This document shows, one piece after another, positions 54,542 through 63,038 of a stretch of 64,000 bases of DNA. This stretch comes from JAJEAD01 sp965221555. GTDB lineage: Bacteria > Pseudomonadota > Gammaproteobacteria > HK1. The stretch spans positions 2,480,001 through 2,544,000 of the forward strand of contig OZ244895.1 in assembly GCA_965221555.1 (NCBI GenBank). Direction: 5' to 3'. A model generated the notes under the pieces. The model was not told the origin of the DNA. It ran no database searches and saw nothing but the letters and a program-made list of their open reading frames with translations. Position 1 is the first letter of the stretch, and every line of letters begins with the position of its first letter. The position numbers and the translations under genes are program-made.

Positions 54542-56032
54542 CTAGTTCGGACGCCGGTAGGGCACCAGGACGAGGAAGGGCACGGCGGCGAGCGAGAGCC
54601 AGGTCATCAACCGAAATACGTTCGCGTAGGCGATGGCGCCCGCCTGTTCGGCCACCTCGGCGCGGGCGGCGGCGAGCCCCGGGATGCGGTCAAGGGCGTA
54701 GGCGGCGTGCTCGGAGAAGAGCAGGCGTTCGTGGCCGAAGACGAAGTGGGCGCCAAGCTCCGCGGTGTTGACCTGCACACTGCGGGTGAGCAGTGCGACC
54801 AGCAGCGCCACGCCGGCGCTGCTCACCACGTTGAAGCTCAGGCTCACCAGGGTCGCGGCATCGTTGTAGAACTCCGCCTTCACCGTGGAATACATCATGT
54901 AGAAGATGGACATCCACATGAAGGAGCTCCCGATGCCGAAGAAGACGTGGGGCAGGTAGATGTCCCACAGGCCGACATCCCGGTTGTAGCCGGAGACCAG
55001 GTGGCAGCCGTAGGCGAAGACCAGAAACCCGAAGATGCACAGCCACCGCGGATCGCTGCGCGCGAGCACCGGGCCGAGGAGCGTCATCACCACGATCTGC
55101 ACTGAGCCGCGGAACACGAACACGAGCCCGATGGTGGTCACCTCGAGTCCCTTGAGGCTGGTGAGCATCGGGGGGATGAGCACCAGAGGGGCCAGGCTCA
55201 TGCCCGACATGAGGGCGCACAACACCAGACCGTAGCTCAGGTTCCAGTCGCGCAGCACCTCCCAGCGGATGAAACGCAGGCGACTCGAGAGCGTGTGCCC
55301 CAGGTAGATGGAAAGGGCAAGCGCGGCGAGGGCGAGCCAGCCGAGGATCTCCGTCGATTCGAGCCAGTCCAGGCGCTGGCCGCGATTGAACACCATCTGG
55401 GTCGCAAGCAGCACCACCGACAGGGTGACGAAACCGGTCCAGTCGAACTCGAGCTTGCGGTCCTCTTCGACACGATCGAGAAAGACCACGCACGCCAGGG
55501 TCGCCACGATCGATATCGGAGCGATGATGAAGAAGCTGACCCGCCAGTTGTACCAGTCGGAGAGATAGGCGCCGGCGGTGGGTCCGAACACCCAGCCCGT
55601 GGTGAGCGCCACCGACCAGACCGCCATCGCGGTGCCCCGGCGCTCGTAGGGCACGAGGCCGATGCACAGGCTCTGGGAGAGCACGAAGATCGGCGCGCCG
55701 AAGCAGGCCTGGCAGATGCGCCACAGGATGACTTCCTCCAGCGAGCCGGCGGTGCCAATCAGGGCGGAGGAGATGGTGAACGCGATCATGGAAACCACGA
55801 GCAGGTTCTTGGTTCCGAAGCGCGCCGCGAGCCAGGGGGTGGGAGGGATCCCGATTGCGCCCGCGACCACGGCGGCGGTCACCACCCAGGTCACTTGATC
55901 CAGGCCGACCGAGAGGTCTCCCTGCATCTGGGGAAGCAGGGCGGTACCGATGGTGGTGGCGAAGGTGTAGCACCACGCGCCGAGCGTGATGCTCCAGAAC
56001 CCGAGATCGGCGAGTCCTCTCTGGGACGGCAT
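54542..56032 (-). CDS. MFS permease, DHA2 (14-TM, EmrB/QacA-like) class
   Basis: 496 aa from ATG 56032 with AGGAAG upstream. About 14 hydrophobic segments. MFS motifs: PTPWLAARFGTKNLLVVS (motif A after TM2) and ALTTGWVFGPTAGAYLSDWYNWRVSFFI, the motif C region typical of the DHA2 family. It probably exports a hydrophobic compound by proton antiport; no EmrA-type adaptor is adjacent. The gene is flanked by element copies M (at its stop) and N (upstream), which are inverted relative to each other. The stop codon lies in the CTAG target duplication of copy M. Confidence 0.9.
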   Translation of the reverse strand: MPSQRGLADLGFWSITLGAWCYTFATTIGTALLPQMQGDLSVGLDQVTWVVTAAVVAGAIGIPPTPWLAARFGTKNLLVVSMIAFTISSALIGTAGSLEEVILWRICQACFGAPIFVLSQSLCIGLVPYERRGTAMAVWSVALTTGWVFGPTAGAYLSDWYNWRVSFFIIAPISIVATLACVVFLDRVEEDRKLEFDWTGFVTLSVVLLATQMVFNRGQRLDWLESTEILGWLALAALALSIYLGHTLSSRLRFIRWEVLRDWNLSYGLVLCALMSGMSLAPLVLIPPMLTSLKGLEVTTIGLVFVFRGSVQIVVMTLLGPVLARSDPRWLCIFGFLVFAYGCHLVSGYNRDVGLWDIYLPHVFFGIGSSFMWMSIFYMMYSTVKAEFYNDAATLVSLSFNVVSSAGVALLVALLTRSVQVNTAELGAHFVFGHERLLFSEHAAYALDRIPGLAAARAEVAEQAGAIAYANVFRLMTWLSLAAVPFLVLVPYRRPN

Positions 56033-56362
56033 CTTCCTATCCCGGACTTGTCACGGGGGCGTGGACACGCCGTGGCGAAGATGCGTTGCGCGTGGGTCCT
56101 TGCGCGTCGCCAAGCGCGTTCCGGAATGCGCGAAGCGCCCGCACCCGGGACCCACCCTCCGGGCTCGGAGAGCGTCGCCCCCTCGCGCGCCGATGAGCGT
56201 ATCTCGCCGCGCATGCCGCGCCGATGAACGTGTATCGGAGACGATGTACGCCATGGCGCTCAAAGCCGCCTCACCCTCGCTTCGGGCGCCGATTATGACC
56301 AGCGTCGCGCGCTCTGGCGATGCTTTGACGCCTTTTCCATGTCCGGCGCGGATTCGGGCTAA

Positions 56363-56538
56363 CCCGGATGTTTCACCGCTTTCCTACTGCGGACGCCAAT
56401 ATGCTCGTGTTAGCGTGCCGTACTCCCTCAAGCCGCTTCGACGTAGTGTCAGCTACGACTTCAGCGTCTTTCGGTCCGTGCTTCCTGCTATCACGGCATC
56501 TTGACGCCCTCGCTACGAAAATCGGTGAAACATCCGGG
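56363..56538 (-). mobile_element. YTAR palindromic element, copy N (176 bp, inverted, intact duplication)
   Basis: Reverse orientation. Left end CCCGGATGTTTCACCG, right end CGGTGAAACATCCGGG. Flanked by CTAA at 56359-56362 and 56539-56542. The right duplication ends one base before the first possible ATG of the next gene. The rest of the 511-bp gap (56033-56358) has no recognised gene. Confidence 0.92.
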
Positions 56539-56543
56539 CTAAC

Positions 56544-58748
56544 ATGCGTGCGTCCTTGGAAACACGCGCTCCCATTTCGTCCCCTTCCCGCCGCGGTCTT
56601 CTTCCCGTTTGCGGTGAAGGACCGTGCCGCCGCCGAGGGTTTGTTTCACCCCTTCACGGGCGGCGCCGGAGCGCGGACCAGGACCTGCGCGGCGCCCGCC
56701 GCCACCCAATCCCGGCAATTCGAGCGCTCCTCGTCGCCCTCCTCGTCTCGTGCGCGCTGCCCGCTGTCGCCCAATCCGCAAACGACGCCGATCAGGAGGC
56801 CTCCGACGCGACCATAGCGACGGGAACTGCCTCGCCGGGCATGGCGGATCTGGAGGCGGGCGCGGCGGTGGACATCCAGGCCACCCTCGGGTTTTCCGGC
56901 GTCTATCGTCTCGGGGCCTTCGCGCCCCTGACGGTGACCCTTGCAAACCACCGCGCGAGCCTGACCGGGCATCTCGAAGTTCGGGTGCCCGACGGGGATT
57001 CGCTCTCAGATCGGGCCTTTGTCAACATTCACCGGCGATCCGTCGATCTGGCCGGGGGTTCACGCAAGCACTTCTATTTTACAATTTTTCTCAAGAATTT
57101 CTCTCAGCCAATTGAAATAAATGTTCTTTCTGGTGGCTCCATCATTGCCAAAGAACGGGTCGACCTGCGCCGCGGAGTCACCAACGCCCGCATCGTCCTC
57201 GCGCTTGGCCGTGACGCCGATCTCGACTTCCTGAACGATGACCGAGGCCGGCTTCTCCGGGTGGTCTACCCCCGGGTGGAGCGCCTCCCGGAACACTGGG
57301 CGGGTTACGATGGGGTGGCCGCACTCGTCCTCCACGGACTCTCCCTGGAGGGCTTGAGCGCCCGGCAGCACCTGGCCCTGACCAGTTGGCTGGCGAGTGG
57401 GGGAATCCTCGCCGTCTCCGGGGGTCCGGACTACGGCCTGCTCAGGACTCCACGCCTCGCGATGCTCCTGCCCGGGCTTCCCCTCGGCCTCGTGCGCATG
57501 GAGGACGGAGAGGCGGCGGGATTCGCTCTCGGCGCGCCTCTGCCCACGCGACGTCCCTTCCACGTCAACCTCGTCCCGGACTTCGAGGGTCGGGCCCTGT
57601 ACCGTGCCGGAGAAGCGCCGCTGGTCATCGAGCGGCCGCTCGGGCAGGGACGGGTGGTCTATCTCACCTTCGACATCTCCCGCCATCCCTTCGAGGGCTG
57701 GCCGGGGATGGCCGGACTGTGGCACCGAATCCTCGATCTCCCGCCTCCGGAGTCGCTGTCCGAGCGTCTGATGCGTACCGAGGAGCCGAGCGCCGTACCC
57801 GGCCTCATTCAGACCGCTCCGCTCTCCTTCCCGGGGCACCCCACGCTGCTGGTGTTCATCGCGTTCTATCTGGGCTGCCTGGTTGCCGCCTTCGATCTGC
57901 CTTCCCGGCGTCGGAGCGGATGGCGCACTCCGATGCGGCTGCACTTTGCCGTCCCCGTGCTCTTCGCGCCGCTCGCGTACTTCCTGTTCGGCCCCCTCCT
58001 CTTTCCGCCGGGTCCGGTGGCGGTGGTGGCCGCGCGCATCGCGCCCCATCCTCACGGACCGCTTGCGGATCTCGATGTCGAGGTCGGCATGTTCGCAAGC
58101 TCCGACGGCCCTCTGCGTCTTCACTACCGCTCTCCCGAGCCGGCATTCCGTCCCGCCTACCGCACTCCACCGCGAAACACCGTCACGAACTGGCGGTACC
58201 GGGAAGCGTCTTCCGGTGGATCGCTCGAACCCGCCGCCACCGGCAAGTACCTGCTGCATGTTCTCGAAGGCCGGGATGTCATCGCCTGGGATCTGCATGC
58301 GGCTCTGGTGGACGAAGGCGAAGAGATGCGCCTTAAGGTCCGCAACCGCTCGGGGCGCCCCGTGTACGAGCTGTGGCTGGTGCTCCCCGACGGGCGAAGT
58401 CATCCCCTCGACCCACTCCCGGCGGAGGGAGACACGACGCGGATCATCGATCCCAATCGCGATGTCGCATCGGTCCGGGAACACTCCTGGAAACGGCACT
58501 TCACAAGCCGATCCGACGCCCCCGCCTCCAGATCGAACGCGATGGCGAACCTGATCGTGGCAGAGGTCGCGCGGCGACGAGCACGCGATGCGCCCTCCGT
58601 GAACGAGGCGACTCTCGTCGGATTCTCGACAAGCCCCCTTCACTTCTCCGGTCCGAGCGCCACGTGGCGCCGCCACGAGTTCGCCCTGGTCCTGGTGCGG
58701 GTGCCCATCGAGCGTCGCATCCGTGAGGCCCCGGGGTTCCGACCGTGA
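56544..58748 (+). CDS. Large membrane-anchored protein of a MoxR/DUF58/VWA operon, function unknown
   Basis: Up to 734 aa. A signal-like hydrophobic stretch IRALLVALLVSCALPAVAQ is at about 59-77, so the true start may be an unusual codon downstream of ATG 56544. A long extracytoplasmic part follows, including LTSWLASGGILAVSGGPDYGLL, which resembles the glutamine-amidotransferase-like fold found in such loci. TM segments are at about 431-452 and 468-490, then a soluble C-terminus. Overlaps the next gene by 4 bases (GTGA). Unlike its surroundings, 57068-57155 is strongly AT-rich. No family is named with confidence. Confidence 0.75.
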   Translation: MRASLETRAPISSPSRRGLLPVCGEGPCRRRGFVSPLHGRRRSADQDLRGARRHPIPAIRALLVALLVSCALPAVAQSANDADQEASDATIATGTASPGMADLEAGAAVDIQATLGFSGVYRLGAFAPLTVTLANHRASLTGHLEVRVPDGDSLSDRAFVNIHRRSVDLAGGSRKHFYFTIFLKNFSQPIEINVLSGGSIIAKERVDLRRGVTNARIVLALGRDADLDFLNDDRGRLLRVVYPRVERLPEHWAGYDGVAALVLHGLSLEGLSARQHLALTSWLASGGILAVSGGPDYGLLRTPRLAMLLPGLPLGLVRMEDGEAAGFALGAPLPTRRPFHVNLVPDFEGRALYRAGEAPLVIERPLGQGRVVYLTFDISRHPFEGWPGMAGLWHRILDLPPPESLSERLMRTEEPSAVPGLIQTAPLSFPGHPTLLVFIAFYLGCLVAAFDLPSRRRSGWRTPMRLHFAVPVLFAPLAYFLFGPLLFPPGPVAVVAARIAPHPHGPLADLDVEVGMFASSDGPLRLHYRSPEPAFRPAYRTPPRNTVTNWRYREASSGGSLEPAATGKYLLHVLEGRDVIAWDLHAALVDEGEEMRLKVRNRSGRPVYELWLVLPDGRSHPLDPLPAEGDTTRIIDPNRDVASVREHSWKRHFTSRSDAPASRSNAMANLIVAEVARRRARDAPSVNEATLVGFSTSPLHFSGPSATWRRHEFALVLVRVPIERRIREAPGFRP
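57068..57155 (+). other. AT-rich patch inside the 56544 gene
   Basis: About 90 bases with codons such as TTT, ATT, AAT and AAA, encoding HFYFTIFLKNFSQPIEI and the following residues. Sequence on both sides is GC-rich with GC-ending codons. The reading frame passes through unbroken. Confidence 0.8.
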
Positions 58749-59527
58749 AGCACCTCAATCCCCTGGCGCGGGAGGCCCTGCTCGGGCTGGTGGAGCCCGG
58801 CCGGGCGCATCTGGTGCACCTTGGCTACCTTGCGCTGCAGGGCCTGGTGCTCTTTCTCTGGTGGCCGCCACGCAACGACCTCTACCATGTGCTCGCGACC
58901 GGTAATCCCCCCGACACCCTGCTCGCGGTCGTGATCGCGCTGGGGGCGACGCACTCCTACTACAGCCTGCGCGTCGGCGCCGAGGAGCTCACGCTTCCGG
59001 GACAGCACTCGCTGGGGGAATGGGCGCTTGCGAGCCCGCTGCCGCTGCGACGCATCCTCGGCGGCTACATCGCGGGACAACTGATACTCAGTGGACACGC
59101 CCTGTTGCTGTCCTCGCCCTTGCTGCTCGCGGCGTACACCGTGGGCGGGGGGGCATGGCCCGTACTCCTCGCGTGTCTCGGCGTCTTGCTCGTGCAGGCT
59201 CTGTTCTACCGCCTGTGCGGGGCGCTGATGTATCTCCTCTTCGGACACCGGCGCAACCTCATGCTGGTTTCGGTGCGCGCGGTGGCGCTGTTGGGATACG
59301 CTTGCCCCCCCTTCGTACTGCCCGCCGCCAGCCATGTCATGCTCTCGTACCGTCTCTTCAATCAACCCCAGTCCGCCGAGACCGCGACCGTGCCCGAGCC
59401 CCTGCTTTTCGTGCTGATCTACGCGGGACTGTCCCTGCTGGCGACGCTGGTGCTTTTCTTCATCTTCCTGCGCCACCGCGCCGCGGCCGCGTCCGCACGC
59501 CAGGTCCGCTCCGGCTCCGAGTCCTGA
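58745..59527 (+). CDS. Multi-pass membrane protein, ABC-2-permease-like
   Basis: 260 aa from GTG 58745 (4-base overlap with the previous gene). Six hydrophobic segments, with SLGEWALASPLPLRRILGGYIAGQL after the second, a pattern like the coupling region of ABC-2 permeases. No ATPase gene adjoins it within the window. Basic C-terminal tail. Function not established. Confidence 0.75.
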   Translation: MKHLNPLAREALLGLVEPGRAHLVHLGYLALQGLVLFLWWPPRNDLYHVLATGNPPDTLLAVVIALGATHSYYSLRVGAEELTLPGQHSLGEWALASPLPLRRILGGYIAGQLILSGHALLLSSPLLLAAYTVGGGAWPVLLACLGVLLVQALFYRLCGALMYLLFGHRRNLMLVSVRAVALLGYACPPFVLPAASHVMLSYRLFNQPQSAETATVPEPLLFVLIYAGLSLLATLVLFFIFLRHRAAAASARQVRSGSES

Positions 59528-59530
59528 AGC

Positions 59531-61105
59531 ATGCCGGCAGGGACCTTCGCATGGGACAGGACGGAGGAACCCGGCGACGCCGGCGTCCGGCTCGACGGGT
59601 TCGTGCGCGATCTGACGCGCGCCCGGCGTTTGCAGATCTTCGTGGAGCTGGCCTGGGGCGGGCTCTTCTTCGGACTCCTCGCCGCCTGCGTTCCCTTGCT
59701 GGCCATCGAACTCGGCGCCTCCACCCTTCCACCGTGGCCGAGCGCGGCCACCGTTCTCGCCCTGTTCCTCGTCGTGGCGGGCCTGCTCGCATGGCATCGC
59801 CGCCCCGACACTCTCGAGGTATCCATTCGGGCCGATCTTGAGCTCGGCCTCGACCAGCGGCTGAGCACCGCCTGGGAGTTCGCCCAACGGGTCCCCGACA
59901 CTCCCATCGCGCTGCGTCTCGCCCGCGCGGCGCTGGCGCGGAAAGTGCCGATGACCCACCTGGTCTTTCCCCTGCGCATCAATGTCTGGGGACGGCTCGC
60001 GCCACTCGCCCTCCTCCTGCTCGGGTTAATCGGTCTCATGGACTTCGGGCTCCGCGCCGGAGCTCCCGCACCGTCGGTGGATCCGGTCGTGGCCGAGGAA
60101 GGCACGCGCATCCGGGAACACGGCCGGCGAATGGAGGCGCGTGCCGAGCGCGAGAGCCTGCCCCGGAGCGGGAAGCGCGCGGGGGAAATGCAGCGCCTCG
60201 GCGCCGGCATGGAGAGCGGCTCGACCTCGCGGAAACAGGCGCTCACGCAGCTGCGCGATCTCGACGACGCCCTGGAGCAGGAACGGCGCGCGATGTTGCT
60301 GGAAGACCTGCCGCCGGGCGCCTCGGAGCTCCCGCCCGAGCGCCTCGCGGGGGCTCCCATCTTCTCCGACGGGCGCCTCGACGCGCTCCTGCAAGGCCTG
60401 CGCCAGGGCGCCCTGACGCTCGAAGACCTCGATGTGCTGGGGACGGAGAGCGCGGCGCTCTCGGTCCTCGGGATCTCTCCCGCGGAGATCGAGGAGGCGC
60501 TCGCCCGCTTCGAGTCCGGCGAATACGGGGTCCTGCGCGACCTCCTGGAACGCCTCTCCGACATCGATGGCTCCCTTCGTGAGGCCACCCTGCTCCGGGA
60601 TGCGGAACGCGCCGTCGAGCTCGCCCGGGAGAACCTGGGCGACCCCGGCGTGCTGCTGGGCTATCGGGGTGAGGGAGAAAGTTCGCCGCTGGAGGGGGAC
60701 GGTCCCCTCGCGCTGTTGAACGCCCGTCCCCCGGTGCACATGGACATGGAGGAAGAGTTCGGATCCTTCGTTGCGCTCCGGGGACCGGGACGCGGAGAGG
60801 GGCCGCAGAGCGAGACGCCGCCATCCATTTCCCCGCGTTTGTCCCGGGAACCGGAAGGGGCGGTGCTCGAAGTGAAGGGCAGGCTGGGCGAGGGCGAGGT
60901 GTACCGAAGCGAGGCCCGGGTCCTGCCCCGCGCGGGAAAGGCATCGGCTCCGGTAGCGGAGCTATCGCCACAGTTTCGTCACGAGGTGGAAGCGGTGCTT
61001 GCCCGGCAGAGCTATCCCCTGCAACACAAGGAGCTCGTCCGGCGCTACTTCCTCGCCCTGAGCGCGGGGAGTGCGGTGGTGGACGGGGCGGAGAGTTCAC
61101 CATGA
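59531..61105 (+). CDS. Two-TM membrane protein with long soluble region, unknown function
   Basis: 524 aa. TM helices at about 39-60 and 69-86, and a third at about 155-175 (LAPLALLLLGLIGLMDFGL). The rest is charged and mostly helical (EHGRRMEARAERESLPRSG, QLRDLDDALEQERRAMLLEDL), probably coiled coil. Not recognised as a named family. It overlaps the moxR start by 4 bases, so it is translationally coupled to it. Confidence 0.72.
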   Translation: MPAGTFAWDRTEEPGDAGVRLDGFVRDLTRARRLQIFVELAWGGLFFGLLAACVPLLAIELGASTLPPWPSAATVLALFLVVAGLLAWHRRPDTLEVSIRADLELGLDQRLSTAWEFAQRVPDTPIALRLARAALARKVPMTHLVFPLRINVWGRLAPLALLLLGLIGLMDFGLRAGAPAPSVDPVVAEEGTRIREHGRRMEARAERESLPRSGKRAGEMQRLGAGMESGSTSRKQALTQLRDLDDALEQERRAMLLEDLPPGASELPPERLAGAPIFSDGRLDALLQGLRQGALTLEDLDVLGTESAALSVLGISPAEIEEALARFESGEYGVLRDLLERLSDIDGSLREATLLRDAERAVELARENLGDPGVLLGYRGEGESSPLEGDGPLALLNARPPVHMDMEEEFGSFVALRGPGRGEGPQSETPPSISPRLSREPEGAVLEVKGRLGEGEVYRSEARVLPRAGKASAPVAELSPQFRHEVEAVLARQSYPLQHKELVRRYFLALSAGSAVVDGAESSP

Positions 61106-62133
61106 GCGATGTCCCGGTTGCGCTGTCCGCGCTGCCCACCGAAGAAAGCGTCGACCGCGCACTGGAGCGCGTGGACGCCCTCCAAAGAGAGATCAACCGG
61201 CGAATCGTCGGACACCGGCCGGTCATGGAAGGGGTGCTGGCCGGTCTGCTTGCGGCCGGGCACGTGCTCCTCGAAGGCGTGCCGGGGCTCGGCAAGACCC
61301 TGCTGGTGAAGAGTCTGAGCGATGCGCTCAAGCTCGAATTCTCGCGCATCCAGTTCACTCCCGATCTCATGCCGGCGGACATCATCGGCACTCAGATGGT
61401 GATGCAGGACGACGACGGCGGTCGCCACTTCCGCTTTCAGCCCGGACCGGTGTTCACCCATCTGCTGCTCGCCGACGAAATCAACCGGGCCACTCCCAAG
61501 ACCCAGTCCGCGCTACTGGAGGCGATGGAGGAGAAGCGGGTCACGGTCGGGCGAGACGGACATCCGCTGCCCGAGCCCTTCATGGTGCTCGCGACCCAGA
61601 ACCCCATCGAGATGGAAGGGACCTACCCGCTTCCCGAAGCGCAGCTCGATCGCTTCCTGCTCAAGCTGACCGCATCCTTCCCCGACGCGGACGATCTGTC
61701 GCAGATCGTGGACCGCACCACGGGCAGCGAGCTGCCCGAGGTGGACGCGGTCATGGGCGTCGAGGAGCTCGCGTGGCTGCGCCGGCTGGTGAGGCAAGTG
61801 GTGGTCGCGGAGCACGTGAAGGGCTACGCCATCCGTCTCGTCCTGTCGACTCACGCCGACCATCCGAGCGCTACGCCCCGCGCCCGGCGCTATGTCCGTC
61901 ACGGCGCGAGTCCACGCGGAGTGCAGAGCCTCGTTCTGGCCGCGAAGGTCTTCGCACTTTTCGCCGGTCGTCTCAACGTCAGCTTCGAAGACATCAAGGC
62001 GGCGGCGATGCCGGCCTTGCGCCACCGCATGCTGCTCAACTTCGAGGGAGAGGCGGAAGGCATCACCCCGGAAGATCTGATCGAAGAGCTGCTCCGAGAG
62101 ACCCCGGTGGTCGAGGGAGGCGCCGCACCGTGA
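61102..62133 (+). CDS. MoxR-family AAA+ ATPase
   Basis: 343 aa. Walker A GVPGLGKT, Walker B HLLLADEINRATP, sensor-1 VLATQNPIEMEGTYPLPEAQLDRF, and the MoxR lid domain with SPRGVQSLVLAAKVFAL. MoxR ATPases act with VWA-domain partners to mature or insert metal centres or envelope proteins. The DUF58 gene and a VWA gene follow with overlapping start/stop codons. Confidence 0.95.
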   Translation: MSDVPVALSALPTEESVDRALERVDALQREINRRIVGHRPVMEGVLAGLLAAGHVLLEGVPGLGKTLLVKSLSDALKLEFSRIQFTPDLMPADIIGTQMVMQDDDGGRHFRFQPGPVFTHLLLADEINRATPKTQSALLEAMEEKRVTVGRDGHPLPEPFMVLATQNPIEMEGTYPLPEAQLDRFLLKLTASFPDADDLSQIVDRTTGSELPEVDAVMGVEELAWLRRLVRQVVVAEHVKGYAIRLVLSTHADHPSATPRARRYVRHGASPRGVQSLVLAAKVFALFAGRLNVSFEDIKAAAMPALRHRMLLNFEGEAEGITPEDLIEELLRETPVVEGGAAP

Positions 62134-63038
62134 GCGAAGTGCGCGCCGGACCCGATCCGGCAGCACTCGTCTTCGATGGAGAATTCCTGCGCAAGCTCGA
62201 AAACCTCGAGTGGGTGGCGAGGAAGGCGTTGCGCGGGCTGCCGCGGGGGGAACGCAGCACCGCACGGCGTGGCAGGGGCCTTGAGTTCGACGACTTTCGC
62301 CGCTACCAGCCCGGCGACGACTTCCGCCACATCGACTGGAACATCTTCTCGCGCCTGGACCGGCTGGTGGTGAAGCTCTACACCTCGGAAGAAGATCTGA
62401 CGCTGCATCTGGCCGTCGACTGCAGTGCGAGCATGGGCTTCGGCGACCCCTCGAAGTTCGACTATGCCCGACGTCTGGCCGCCGCCCTGGGATTCATCGG
62501 GCTCCACCATCTGGATCGGGTCGCGCTCACCACCTTCGCGGACACCCATCGCGCGGGGCCACCTCCTTTCGCGAGCCGAAGGCAGCTCGCCGCCCTCCTC
62601 GACTTTCTTTCCGGGCTGCGTTGCACCGGAGCGACCCGGTATCAATCCTCTTTCCGCGAGCTCGCGGCGAGCGGCCGAGGCGCCCGCCTCATGGTGGTCA
62701 TCAGCGACTTCATGGGAACGGAGGCTCTCCCGGAGGCGCTCGATGCGCTGCGCTACCGGGGCCATGACGTGGTGGCGATGCAGGTGCTCTGCGAAGACGA
62801 GATCGCGCCTCCCCTCGATGGTCCCCTCGAGCTCGTCGACGCCGAGCATGGCGAAACGCTACGGGCGACGGTGGACGAGGGGCTCCGCGCCCTCTACCGC
62901 ACGCGCCTGGACACGCAACTGCGCGCCTTCGAAGACTATTGCCGGCGCAGTGGCGTGGAGTATCTGCGCACGAGCACCGCGATCGCGTTCGAGGACCTGG
63001 TGCTGCGCTATCTGCGCCAGGGAAGCCACCTGCGTTGA
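62130..63038 (+). CDS. DUF58 domain protein
   Basis: 302 aa from GTG 62130 (overlaps the moxR stop). The DUF58 hallmark RGRGLEFDDFRRYQPGDDFRHIDWNIFSR is at about 50-78, and a VWA-like MIDAS region LHLAVDCSASMGFGDPSKFDYARR follows, so it is DUF58 with a VWA fold. The canonical partner of MoxR. Soluble, cytoplasmic. Confidence 0.93.
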   Translation: MSEVRAGPDPAALVFDGEFLRKLENLEWVARKALRGLPRGERSTARRGRGLEFDDFRRYQPGDDFRHIDWNIFSRLDRLVVKLYTSEEDLTLHLAVDCSASMGFGDPSKFDYARRLAAALGFIGLHHLDRVALTTFADTHRAGPPPFASRRQLAALLDFLSGLRCTGATRYQSSFRELAASGRGARLMVVISDFMGTEALPEALDALRYRGHDVVAMQVLCEDEIAPPLDGPLELVDAEHGETLRATVDEGLRALYRTRLDTQLRAFEDYCRRSGVEYLRTSTAIAFEDLVLRYLRQGSHLR

